Assembly: GCA_964528445.1 (NCBI GenBank)
Contig: CAZGSL010000047.1
Span: 1 to 13,255, forward strand
Reading direction: 5' to 3'
Length of the DNA: 13,255 nucleotides
Source: JAXHMM01 sp964528445
GTDB lineage: Bacteria > Bacteroidota > Rhodothermia > Balneolales > Balneolaceae
The notes under the pieces were generated by a model. That model was not told the DNA's origin, made no database searches, and saw only the letters and a list, made by a program, of their open reading frames with translations. How positions within the stretch are numbered: position 1 is the first letter of the stretch; every line of letters begins with the position of its first letter. A program made the translations under genes and the position numbers. Shown here piece by piece: positions 6,075-13,255 of this stretch.

Positions 6075-7964
6075 ATGAAGTCTCTCTATCCCGAATACGA
6101 TGTTATTGTAGTTGGCGCCGGACATGCCGGCAGCGAAGCAGCAGGTGCGGCAGCAGGACTCGGCGCCAAAACCCTGCTGATTACCATGAATCTGGACGCG
6201 ATTGCGAAGATGTCATGCAATCCGGCCATAGGCGGCATAGCCAAGGGTCAGCTGGTGCGGGAAATGGACGCTCTCGGCGGACTCATGGGTATTGTGGCGG
6301 ACAAAACCGGGGTCCAGTACCGCATGCTGAATACCAGCAAAGGCCCGGCCATGTGGAGTCCCCGCTGCCAGAGCGATCGCGCCCTCTACTCCAAAACCAT
6401 GAGGCAGGAACTTGAGAAGAAGGAAAATCTCTTTTTCCGGCAGGACAACGTGGTGGATGTACTGACCGACGAAGAAGGAAAAAAAGCTGTTGGAGTTCGC
6501 ACAAAAACCGGGCAAGTCTTTGCCGCCCAAACAGTTATACTGACAACGGGGACCTTCGGAAACGGTCTTATTCACATTGGTGAGCACAATTTCGGAGGTG
6601 GCCGGTCCGGCGAGCGCGCTTCCGTGGGAATCTCCGGTTCCCTGGAGGAGCTGGGATTTGAGGTGGGCCGGCTGAAGACCGGCACTCCCCCTCGAATTGA
6701 CGGCCGCTCCATTGATCTCGAGAAGCTGGAAGTTCAGTACGGTGACGAATCTCCCTCTCCTTTCTCTTTTATGACTGACGAGCTTCCATCCAGGGAGGAG
6801 CAGCTCACCTGCTGGGTGGGATATACCAACGAAGAGGTCCACGACATGCTGCGCGGCGGTTTCGACCGCAGCCCCATGTTCAACGGTCGGATCGAATCAC
6901 CGGGACCCCGGTACTGTCCCAGCATAGAGGATAAGATCAATCGCTTTTCCGAGAAGGATTCCCACCAGCTTTTCCTGGAGCCCGAAGGGTGGGACACCTA
7001 CGAGATGTACCTCAATGGATTTTCAACCTCCCTGCCGGAGGACGTCCAGTACAAGGCGCTTCGCACCATTCCCGGATTTGAGAACGCGGTGATGCTGCGC
7101 CCCGGCTACGCCATCGAATACGACTTCTTTCCACCCTACCAGATCAAACGCAGCATGGAGACCAAGCGGGTGGACGGGCTGTTCTTTGCGGGCCAGATCA
7201 ACGGCACCACGGGATACGAAGAGGCCGGATGCCAGGGAATTATGGCCGGTATCAACGCGGCCCGACAGGTAGCTGGAGAAGAGCCCCTGATACTGAAACG
7301 CTCAGAGGCTTATATCGGGGTTCTTATCGATGACCTGATCACCAAGGGCACGGAGGAGCCGTACCGAATGTTCACCTCCCGTGCGGAACACCGCATCCTG
7401 CTGAGGCAAGATAATGCGGACCTTCGTCTCACCGAACTCGGCCATAAGATAGGCCTTGCCTCCGAAGCGCGTTTTAACCGGTATAAGGAGAAGAAAGAGG
7501 CCATTGACTCCATTCACGACCTGTTTGCCGAATATACCGTCTACCCGGAAAAGATGGATCCGATGCTTGAGGAGCAGGGGACCTCGACCCTTGACCAGCC
7601 GGTTCGTGCCAAGACGCTTATTCCGCGGCCCGAGCTCTCCATTTACAACATTCTGAACGCGGATCCCGAGCTTAAGGCGAAAGCCTCCGATATTACCGAT
7701 GATGAGGATGTCTATGACCAGGTGGAAATCCAGGTAAAATACGCCGGTTATATCGAGAAAGAGTTTGAAATGGTAGAGGAGATGAAGGAGAAAGAGGAGA
7801 TGTCCATCCCGGAATCCCTGAGTTACGGCAACATAAACAGCCTGAGTTCCGAAGGGCGAAGCAAACTGGACCGTATTCGCCCCGAAACATTGGGACAGGC
7901 AAGCCGGATCAGCGGGGTTTCCGCCAGTGACGTGGCCGTCCTGATGGTATACCTGAAGGACTGA
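6075..7964 (+). CDS. mnmG: tRNA U34 5-carboxymethylaminomethyl modification enzyme MnmG (GidA)
   Basis: At 629 aa it is exactly the length of E. coli MnmG. With MnmE it installs the (carboxymethyl)aminomethyl group on C5 of wobble uridine 34 in several tRNAs, using FAD, NADH and a folate carbon. Visible marks: the Rossmann motif VVGAGHAGSEAA (13-24), MSCNPAIGGIAKGQLVREMDALGG with Cys48, GRLKTGTPPRIDGRSID (about 198-214), RYCPSIEDK with Cys281, TEPYRMFTSRAEHRILLRQDNADLRL, and the C-terminal helical domain ending in LGQASRISGVSASDVAVLMVYLKD. Cys48 and Cys281 correspond to the two conserved cysteines required in the family. The GYEEAGCQG loop has Cys where many homologues have Ala. ATG 6075 puts the FAD motif at the normal distance. 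rsmG follows after about 50 bp, the classic gidA-gidB pair. Confidence 0.98.
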   Translation: MKSLYPEYDVIVVGAGHAGSEAAGAAAGLGAKTLLITMNLDAIAKMSCNPAIGGIAKGQLVREMDALGGLMGIVADKTGVQYRMLNTSKGPAMWSPRCQSDRALYSKTMRQELEKKENLFFRQDNVVDVLTDEEGKKAVGVRTKTGQVFAAQTVILTTGTFGNGLIHIGEHNFGGGRSGERASVGISGSLEELGFEVGRLKTGTPPRIDGRSIDLEKLEVQYGDESPSPFSFMTDELPSREEQLTCWVGYTNEEVHDMLRGGFDRSPMFNGRIESPGPRYCPSIEDKINRFSEKDSHQLFLEPEGWDTYEMYLNGFSTSLPEDVQYKALRTIPGFENAVMLRPGYAIEYDFFPPYQIKRSMETKRVDGLFFAGQINGTTGYEEAGCQGIMAGINAARQVAGEEPLILKRSEAYIGVLIDDLITKGTEEPYRMFTSRAEHRILLRQDNADLRLTELGHKIGLASEARFNRYKEKKEAIDSIHDLFAEYTVYPEKMDPMLEEQGTSTLDQPVRAKTLIPRPELSIYNILNADPELKAKASDITDDEDVYDQVEIQVKYAGYIEKEFEMVEEMKEKEEMSIPESLSYGNINSLSSEGRSKLDRIRPETLGQASRISGVSASDVAVLMVYLKD

Positions 7965-8014
7965 AACCTTATTTACGTGCCTAACAACCCTTCACCCCCC
8001 TTTCTAATGTCCCC

Positions 8015-8671
8015 TTGTTCCACGTGAAACAATCGGCGTCTTCATATCGGGATGTTCCACGTGAAACATTTCGCGCCACGGATCGCCTTCTCGGAAATTA
8101 CAGGGAACAGCTGGATTCCTACCTGGAGCGCCTGATGTGGTGGAATAAACGAGTAAACCTGATCAGCCGCAGTGTTCCACGTGAAACAATTTGGGAACAT
8201 ATACGGCACTCCCTCCTCATACATCGTATTCAAGCCTTCAGACAGGCCCAGATCGTTGTCGACGCAGGGAGCGGCGGCGGACTGCCGGGTCTGCCTCTTG
8301 CCATCTGCTTTCCGGAGAAGAAGTACATCCTCAACGATATTGTTACCAAGAAAATGATGGCGGTCAAGCAGATGGTCCACCACCTGGATCTTCAGCATGT
8401 CGAACTCGCAGATACTTCGGTATCACAGCTAAAAATCAATGATTCCTTCCTGCTCGTATCCAAGCATTCGTTCAAAATTCCAGAACTGCTTGAGTTATCC
8501 TCTTCCCTTCCCTGGTCGGCCATAATCATGTATAAGGGAGGTGATTTCGCCCGAGAGCTTGCGGATTTTCCCGAATCCTATGACATAACGGCCTATGGCC
8601 TCGAGGACGGTTCGGATCAATCTTTCTACAGAAACAAGTTTCTGGTCACGATCCGAAGGGAGGTTTCATAG
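8015..8671 (+). CDS. rsmG: 16S rRNA (guanine527-N7)-methyltransferase RsmG (GidB), divergent
   Basis: Cytosolic SAM-dependent methylase that makes m7G527 of 16S rRNA; family loss gives low-level streptomycin resistance. It is 218 aa, near the usual 205-215. Marks: WWNKRVNLISR (42-52), the SAM loop VVDAGSGGGLPGLPLAICFP (81-100), then ILNDIVTKKMMAVKQM and YKGGDFARELA. The usual SRA motif in the C-terminal half is SKHS (149-152), so the conserved Arg is Lys150, and the surrounding region is poorly conserved. No in-frame ATG exists before residue 41. The only plausible starts are TTG 8015 or GTG 8024, both inside or touching the first parS copy; I list TTG because it gives the MFHVKQ N-terminus I recall for other parS-overlapping genes. 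Residues 13-18 and 53-58 (DVPRET, SVPRET) are translated parS copies, the second filling a loop that exists in other RsmG proteins. Confidence 0.93.
   Translation: MFHVKQSASSYRDVPRETFRATDRLLGNYREQLDSYLERLMWWNKRVNLISRSVPRETIWEHIRHSLLIHRIQAFRQAQIVVDAGSGGGLPGLPLAICFPEKKYILNDIVTKKMMAVKQMVHHLDLQHVELADTSVSQLKINDSFLLVSKHSFKIPELLELSSSLPWSAIIMYKGGDFARELADFPESYDITAYGLEDGSDQSFYRNKFLVTIRREVS
8016..8031. promoter_or_regulatory. parS: parS centromere site 1 (ParB binding)
   Basis: TGTTCCACGTGAAACA fits the bacterial chromosomal parS consensus TGTTNCACGTGAAACA exactly. With one base each side (8015-8032) it is an 18-bp dyad broken only at one symmetric position pair. It covers the rsmG start: the TTG codon is 8015-8017 and the alternative GTG is 8024-8026. 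Confidence 0.95.
8053..8068. promoter_or_regulatory. parS: parS centromere site 2 (ParB binding)
   Basis: Identical 16-mer TGTTCCACGTGAAACA, 37 bp after site 1. It is read in the rsmG frame as the end of Asp13 plus VPRET (14-18). Confidence 0.95.
8173..8188. promoter_or_regulatory. parS: parS centromere site 3 (ParB binding)
   Basis: Third identical 16-mer, 120 bp after site 2. It has the same reading frame as site 2, giving the end of Ser53 plus VPRET (54-58) in the loop just after NLISR of RsmG. Confidence 0.95.
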
Positions 8672-8810
8672 GTTTTTCACCGTCCGAAGATCCCTTCTCA
8701 TCGTTCCTCCCTGCCCCTTGCTGCTGTCCCTCTCCCATCTTTCCGTTATATTCCCCTCATGCTTTTCCGGCGGACCATTTTTTCCATGTTACATCCAAAA
8801 ACCCATTGTC

Positions 8811-9764
8811 ATGAACAGCTCGGAAAGACGGATGAAGTTGATACTCATGCTGCAGCAGTCCACCGGCAGAATAACGGTGAACGACCTTGCGGAAAAGTTT
8901 AATGTCAGTCGCCGCACCATATTTCGCGACTTCAATGCCCTCTCAAAAATGAACGTGCCGGTTACATGGGACGAGTACAGCGGTTACGGCATCATGCACG
9001 GCTACAAAATTCCCCCCCTCATGTTCACGACCAAAGAGCTCGCCACGGTGATGGTCGGTCTGAATTTCGTGAAATCCCAAGTCGACCAGAGACTTGTGGA
9101 GGACGCCGAAGGGGTGGAGCTGAAAATCAAGGAGCTGCTTCCGGATGAGCTGCGTGACTTCATGGAATCCCTGGACGAGCGCATGGTCGTTGACCCCTAT
9201 CTTAATTTCGGAGCTGAAAAAGCCGAGGGAGGAAACTGGTACCTCATCAGCAATGCGATCTCCGGGAACCAGTCCATTCAATTTCGATACCGTCCCCTGG
9301 GGGAGGCGGACTCGTCCGTCCGAAAAATTGATCCCTACCTGGTCGTTTTTTATCGCGACCACTGGAACGTCATCGGATTCTCCTATAAAAGGGACGCCAT
9401 TCGCAATTTCGTGCTGGACCGTATGTCCGATGTGGAAATTTTGGACGAATCATTCACGCCCTATGGGAAAATCGATGCAGAGGCGCTTATTTTCCGTTCT
9501 GACGAAACCTCTCACCTGGTAAGGGTCAACGTATCCGAAAGTGCTTTGAGGCGATTTGAGGCCAATCTGCCGGCTAAACAAATTAAGAAAAATAAAATTA
9601 AACCTAATTTATTTAGTATTGAATTTAAATTTGATAACCTGGATTTTATAAACGAATGGCTGCTTCAGTTTCCTAAAGACGTTTTCATAGATGGGCCTGA
9701 AGAATTAATAGAAAAAAGAGAGAGGCTATTGGAAGAAATGATGGAAACACACCGGGACGGGTAA
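8811..9764 (+). CDS. WYL-domain HTH transcriptional regulator (DeoR/YafY-like)
   Basis: The 317-aa product has an N-terminal winged helix of HTH_11 type (about 7-60, with ITVNDLAEKFNVSRRTIFRDFNAL at 21-44 as the helix-turn-helix), a helical linker, and a WYL domain (about 142-215) where the name-giving motif reads HWNVIGF around Trp185, followed by RNFVLDRM. A WCX-like C-terminal part runs to the end. WYL regulators bind nucleic-acid or nucleotide ligands and control DNA-damage, defence or metabolic genes; the target here cannot be told. The frame is open back to 8595, overlapping rsmG, but the residues before ATG 8811 are low-complexity, so 8811 is the start (8832 is possible). Bases 9581-9660 have only 15 G or C in 80, unlike the rest of the gene. 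It is convergent with gyrA, 39 bp away. Confidence 0.87.
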   Translation: MNSSERRMKLILMLQQSTGRITVNDLAEKFNVSRRTIFRDFNALSKMNVPVTWDEYSGYGIMHGYKIPPLMFTTKELATVMVGLNFVKSQVDQRLVEDAEGVELKIKELLPDELRDFMESLDERMVVDPYLNFGAEKAEGGNWYLISNAISGNQSIQFRYRPLGEADSSVRKIDPYLVVFYRDHWNVIGFSYKRDAIRNFVLDRMSDVEILDESFTPYGKIDAEALIFRSDETSHLVRVNVSESALRRFEANLPAKQIKKNKIKPNLFSIEFKFDNLDFINEWLLQFPKDVFIDGPEELIEKRERLLEEMMETHRDG

Positions 9765-9773
9765 TTCCCGCCC
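9753..9773. terminator. Possible hairpin at the end of the WYL gene
   Basis: GGGACGGG (9753-9760) and CCCGCCCC (9766-9773) form an 8-bp stem with one A-C mismatch around the TAATT that contains the stop codon TAA. The following bases CGATTTCC have only a short T run. It could be a weak terminator between the convergent WYL and gyrA genes; the 39-bp gap offers nothing better. Confidence 0.3.
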
Positions 9774-9803
9774 CCGATTTCCGGCATCTGCCGCCGACCC
9801 GGG

Positions 9804-12257
9804 TCAGACCGTGTCGTCCTCATCTTCGTTAACCACCCGGGTAACCGCACCGATCTGGCCTTCGGAATCCAGCTTCATCAGGCGCACGCCCTGCGTGTTC
9901 CGTCCCATGGTCCGGATTTCCCCGCAATTCATGCGGATCACCTTTCCGCCTTCCGTAATAACCATCAGGTCGTCTTTGTCCGAAACCTCTTTGAGGGCAA
10001 TGAGGTCTCCCGTCTTCTTGGTAACCTTCAGGGTGATCACCCCTTTCCCGCCGCGACTCTGTTCGCGGTAGTCCTCTACCAGCGACCGCTTCCCGTAGCC
10101 GTTTTCGGAAATGGCCAGCACGGTGGCTTCGTGAGTATTTTTTATAACCACCATATCGACCAACTCGTTCTTTTTGCCGAGGGTCATTCCTTTAACTCCG
10201 GTGGTATTGCGGCCCATGTCACGCACCTCATCCTCGTGAAAGCGTATGGCCCGTCCTTTGCGGTTCGCCAGGATCACGTTGCTTTCGCCGTTCGTGAGCG
10301 CGGCCCCCAGCAGGGAGTCATCCTCCCGGATATTGATGGCGATAATACCATCCCGGCGGGGACGGCTGTAAGCCTCGAGGGTCGTTTTCTTTACCTGCCC
10401 TTTCTTGGTGGCCATCATGATATAATGGCTGTTTATATACTCTTCGTCGTCAAGGGTCTTGACAGGCACGAAGGTCTTGATATTGTCGTCGTTGTCAATG
10501 TCGATGAGGTTTACAATGGCCCTTCCCCGCGCCGTACGGGAACCCTCGGGAATTTCGTAGACTTTCAGCCAGTAACACTGACCCTTCTCGGTAAAGAAGA
10601 GAATATAGTTGTGGTTGGTCGCCACAAACAGATGCTCCACATACTCTTCATCCTTCGTGGTGGTCCCTTTCATCCCCTTGCCGCCGCGCTTCTGCCTGCG
10701 ATAACCCGAAACGGCCATTCTTTTGATGAATCCCTTGTTGGAGATGGTTACCACCACGTCCTCATCGGCGATCATGTCCTCAACGCTGAAATCATCCGCG
10801 GAGTAGACGATCTGGGTTCTTCGTTCATCCCCGTACCGGTCACGCAGTTCGGCCAGTTCCTCTTTTATGATATCGGTCTGTTCGTTCCGGTCGGAGAGTA
10901 TTTTACGGTACCCCGCGATCTTGTCAACGATCTCGCCGTACTCCATTTCAATCTTGTCCCGCTCCAGACCTGTCAGTTTCTGCAGTCGCATATCCAGTAT
11001 GGCCTTCGCCTGAAGATCGGTAAGTGCAAATTTGCGGCGCAGCTCTTCGTTGGCCTCCTGGGGACTGTCGGAGGCGCGAATGGTCTTGATCACCTCATCC
11101 AGATTTTCCAGGGCGATTTTCAGGCCTTCCAGTATGTGGGCCCTCGCCTCGGCCTGGTCAAGGTCGTAGAGCGTGCGGCGGATAATGACCTCAACGCGAT
11201 GTTCCACGAAATGATAGATCAGCTCCTTGAGGGACATGACCTTGGGCCGCCCCTTCACCAACGCCAGGCTGATCACCCCGAAGGTCTGCTGCATCTGGGT
11301 ATACTTGTAGAGCTGGTTAAGCACAATCCCGACATTGGAGCCCCGCTTCAACACAATGACCATCCGCATGCCCTCCCGATCGGATTCGTCGCGAATCTCC
11401 GTAATCTCGTCGATCTTGTCTTCCGACAATTTCGCGATTTTCTCAATGAGGGTCGTCTTGTTGACCTGGTAGGGAATTTCGGTCACCACGATCTGCTCCC
11501 GGTTGCCGCGCAGCTCCTCGGTGCTCGCGCGGGCACGCATGGTGATTTTCCCGCGGCCCGTTTCGTAGGCCTCTTTCACCCCGTCGTAACCGTATATGAT
11601 TCCACCGGTGGGGAAATCCGGAGCCGTGATGTGTTCCATCAGCTCCTTGGTCTCAATATCTGGATTTTCCAGGTAGGCGATAATCCCGTCGATGACCTCC
11701 GTGATATTGTGGGGAGCCATATTGGTGGCCATCCCCACGGCAATGCCCGAAGAGCCGTTGATCAGAAGGTTGGGCAGCATGCCCGGCAGTACGGCCGGTT
11801 CCTGCAGGGTATCGTCAAAATTGGCCTGGAAATCTACCGTCTCCTTGTTGATGTCGGTAAGCATCTCCTCCGCAATCCGCTGCATGCGCACTTCCGTATA
11901 ACGCATGGCCGCGGCCGAATCCCCGTCGATGGAGCCGAAGTTACCCTGGCCGTCCACCAGGGGATAGCGAAGGGAAAAGTCCTGAACCATCCGTACGATC
12001 GTGTCGTACACGGCCGAATCGCCGTGCGGGTGATACTTACCCAGGACCTCACCCACGATCCGGGCGCTTTTCTTGTAATTCCGGTTGTGCAGCATGCCCA
12101 GCTCGCTCATACCGTACAGCACCCTGCGGTGGACCGGCTTGAGTCCGTCCCTCACGTCGGGCAGGGCGCGGGAGACAATAACCGACATCGAGTAGTCGAT
12201 GTAGGCCGACTGCATCTCGTCTTCTATGGATATAGGTACAATCTTTTCTCTAGCCAT
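9804..12257 (-). CDS. gyrA: DNA gyrase subunit A
   Basis: The 817-aa product is the breakage-reunion subunit of gyrase, acting with GyrB as A2B2 to introduce negative supercoils. The N-terminal core shows VSRALPDVRDGLKPVHRRVLYGM, the helix HPHGDSAVYD (77-86) and GDSAAAMRYTEVRM with catalytic Tyr120. The tower and coiled coil (to about 490) include LDMRLQKLTGLE. The C-terminal pinwheel carries the GyrA box QKRGGKG (522-528), which identifies gyrase rather than topoisomerase IV, plus repeated blade motifs such as GRNTTGVKGM and GRNTQGVRLM. Ser81 and Asp85, equivalents of E. coli Ser83 and Asp87, are the quinolone-sensitive types. The protein ends with a short acidic tail (EDEDD). It starts at ATG 12257, 71 bp after gyrB, so both are probably cotranscribed; no convincing internal promoter is seen. 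Confidence 0.98.
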   Translation of the reverse strand: MAREKIVPISIEDEMQSAYIDYSMSVIVSRALPDVRDGLKPVHRRVLYGMSELGMLHNRNYKKSARIVGEVLGKYHPHGDSAVYDTIVRMVQDFSLRYPLVDGQGNFGSIDGDSAAAMRYTEVRMQRIAEEMLTDINKETVDFQANFDDTLQEPAVLPGMLPNLLINGSSGIAVGMATNMAPHNITEVIDGIIAYLENPDIETKELMEHITAPDFPTGGIIYGYDGVKEAYETGRGKITMRARASTEELRGNREQIVVTEIPYQVNKTTLIEKIAKLSEDKIDEITEIRDESDREGMRMVIVLKRGSNVGIVLNQLYKYTQMQQTFGVISLALVKGRPKVMSLKELIYHFVEHRVEVIIRRTLYDLDQAEARAHILEGLKIALENLDEVIKTIRASDSPQEANEELRRKFALTDLQAKAILDMRLQKLTGLERDKIEMEYGEIVDKIAGYRKILSDRNEQTDIIKEELAELRDRYGDERRTQIVYSADDFSVEDMIADEDVVVTISNKGFIKRMAVSGYRRQKRGGKGMKGTTTKDEEYVEHLFVATNHNYILFFTEKGQCYWLKVYEIPEGSRTARGRAIVNLIDIDNDDNIKTFVPVKTLDDEEYINSHYIMMATKKGQVKKTTLEAYSRPRRDGIIAINIREDDSLLGAALTNGESNVILANRKGRAIRFHEDEVRDMGRNTTGVKGMTLGKKNELVDMVVIKNTHEATVLAISENGYGKRSLVEDYREQSRGGKGVITLKVTKKTGDLIALKEVSDKDDLMVITEGGKVIRMNCGEIRTMGRNTQGVRLMKLDSEGQIGAVTRVVNEDEDDTV

Positions 12258-12328
12258 GAATGTATTCGGGTGGTATGATTATTAGAAGAATACGTTAAGG
12301 TGCTGCTGTGCAGCCGGGGAATCGCGGT

Positions 12329-13255
12329 CTAGACGTCCAGCGTGGCGTACTTGGCATTTCGCTCGATAAAGTTGCGGCGCGGCTCAACGTCGCCTCCCAT
12401 CAGGGTGGAGAACAGTTTGTCGGCTCCCGCCGCGCTCTCCACCGTCACCTGCTGAAGGGTCCGTGTTTCGGGATCCATGGTGGTTTCCCAAAGCTGATTC
12501 GGGTTCATCTCACCGAGTCCCTTGTAGCGGGATACGTCAAATTTCTTGTTCTTCTTTTTCAGCTGCTTTACGATTTTGTTCCTCGTCTCCTCATCCCAGG
12601 CATACTCGATGTTATCGCGTGTATAGGAGATGCGGTAGAGAGGCGGAGTCGCGATATAGACGTACCCCCCCTCGATCAGGGGTTTCATGTAACGGTAGAA
12701 AAAGGTGAGAAGCAACGTGCGGATGTGCGAGCCGTCCACATCGGCATCGGTCATGATGATAATCTTGTGGTAGCGCAGGTTCTCAAGCTCGAAATCCTCT
12801 TCGGCATGTCCCACGCCCGCTCCAAGGGCCGTTATAATGGCCTGGATCTCATTGTTTTCCAGGATGCGGTTGATCTTCGCTTTCTCCACATTCAAAATCT
12901 TGCCCCGCAGCGGCAGTATGGCCTGGGTGCTGCGGTCGCGCCCCATCTTGGCGGATCCGCCGGCGGAGTCACCCTCCACCAGGTAAATTTCACAGTGCTC
13001 CGGATCCTTGATGGAACAGTCGGCCAGCTTGCCGGGCAGCCCTCCCCCGCTCATGGCGCTCTTGCGCTGGATCAATTGTCTCGCCTTGCGGGCGGCTTCC
13101 CGCGCCTCTGCGGCCAGTATTACTTTTTCCAGGATCTTCTTGGCCGTCTTGGGGTGCTGTTCCAGGTAATCCTTGAGCTTGTCGTACACCACAATTTCCA
13201 CGGCGCTCTGCACTTCCGAATTGCCCAGCTTGGTCTTGGTCTGTCCCTCAAACTG
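12329..13255 (-). CDS. gyrB: DNA gyrase subunit B, C-terminal part (cut by window edge)
   Basis: The last 308 residues of GyrB, the ATPase/TOPRIM subunit. The reading frame runs unbroken to base 13255 and begins QFEGQTKTKLGNSEV, the conserved segment at the end of the transducer domain; the GTG at 13213 is internal and not a start. TOPRIM marks are EIYLVEGDSAGGSAK and the metal-binding DADVDGSHIRTLLLTFF. The tail KGLGEMNPNQLWETTMDPETRTL and EPRRNFIERNAKYATLDV is the standard GyrB C-terminus. It lacks the about 170-residue insertion of the enterobacterial TOPRIM region, as in most non-proteobacterial GyrB. It lies directly upstream of gyrA on the same strand. The ATPase domain and promoter are outside the window. 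Confidence 0.98.
   Translation of the reverse strand, partial: QFEGQTKTKLGNSEVQSAVEIVVYDKLKDYLEQHPKTAKKILEKVILAAEAREAARKARQLIQRKSAMSGGGLPGKLADCSIKDPEHCEIYLVEGDSAGGSAKMGRDRSTQAILPLRGKILNVEKAKINRILENNEIQAIITALGAGVGHAEEDFELENLRYHKIIIMTDADVDGSHIRTLLLTFFYRYMKPLIEGGYVYIATPPLYRISYTRDNIEYAWDEETRNKIVKQLKKKNKKFDVSRYKGLGEMNPNQLWETTMDPETRTLQQVTVESAAGADKLFSTLMGGDVEPRRNFIERNAKYATLDV

Noticed and set aside
8016..8188. Three identical 16-mers read as a short repeat array or CRISPR
   Set aside because: Spacings are unequal (37 and 120 bp), the spacers are rsmG coding sequence, and the 16-mer is the known parS site.
8595..8810. 72-residue N-terminal extension of the WYL regulator
   Set aside because: It overlaps the end of rsmG and a pyrimidine-rich intergenic stretch, is Ser/Pro/Phe-rich, and the known helix-turn-helix begins just after ATG 8811.
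9796..9805. 10-bp palindrome GACCCGGGTC at the gyrA stop
   Set aside because: Too short and isolated to separate from chance in GC-rich DNA.
10131..12278. A 715-codon open frame on the + strand, antisense to gyrA
   Set aside because: It lies wholly over the unmistakable gyrA gene, has no recognisable domain and a His/Gly/Asp/Val-rich composition typical of the mirror frame of a codon-biased gene.

Overview
This window is an ordinary chromosomal housekeeping segment of a bacterium with moderately high GC. I infer the Bacteroidota/Rhodothermota/Balneolota superphylum. The reasons are the near absence of Shine-Dalgarno sequences, a tRNA promoter whose proximal half fits the Bacteroidota motif TAnnTTTG, a HisKA_2-type sensor protein, and the look of the RsmG and ApaG proteins. 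The phylum is a judgement from memory, not a search result.

Layout. A terminator at the left edge closes a + strand unit lying outside the window. Next comes apaG (-), divergent from a secreted S15-family (Xaa-Pro dipeptidyl-peptidase-like) hydrolase (+). A tRNA-Asp gene (+) follows with a very good promoter and a 16-bp-stem terminator. Then come two - strand genes: a putative lipoprotein, and a membrane-anchored PAS/HisKA_2 sensor protein whose catalytic motifs look degraded. Divergent from the sensor is a + strand pair: an Rrf2-family regulator with three cysteines, probably an Fe-S sensor, and a small DUF3565 protein. After it come mnmG (gidA) and rsmG (gidB), a WYL-domain transcription factor (+), and, convergent with it, gyrA and the 3' part of gyrB (-), which runs off the right edge.

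How the genes work together. mnmG and rsmG are RNA-modification genes that often sit beside the replication origin and parAB. Here the 5' end of rsmG carries three identical 16-bp copies of the ParB-binding site parS. One sits on the start codon and two are translated in frame as VPRET. With gyrBA close by, this suggests an origin-proximal region and the ParB loading zone of the chromosome, although parA, parB, dnaA and oriC are not in the window. gyrB-gyrA form one likely transcription unit encoding DNA gyrase.

Most notable points: the in-gene parS cluster and its fusion with the rsmG start; the degraded active-site motifs of the sensor kinase; the sharply AT-rich 3' end of the WYL gene; and the hybrid promoter of tRNA-Asp. 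I see no phage, IS element, CRISPR array, toxin-antitoxin module or defence system.
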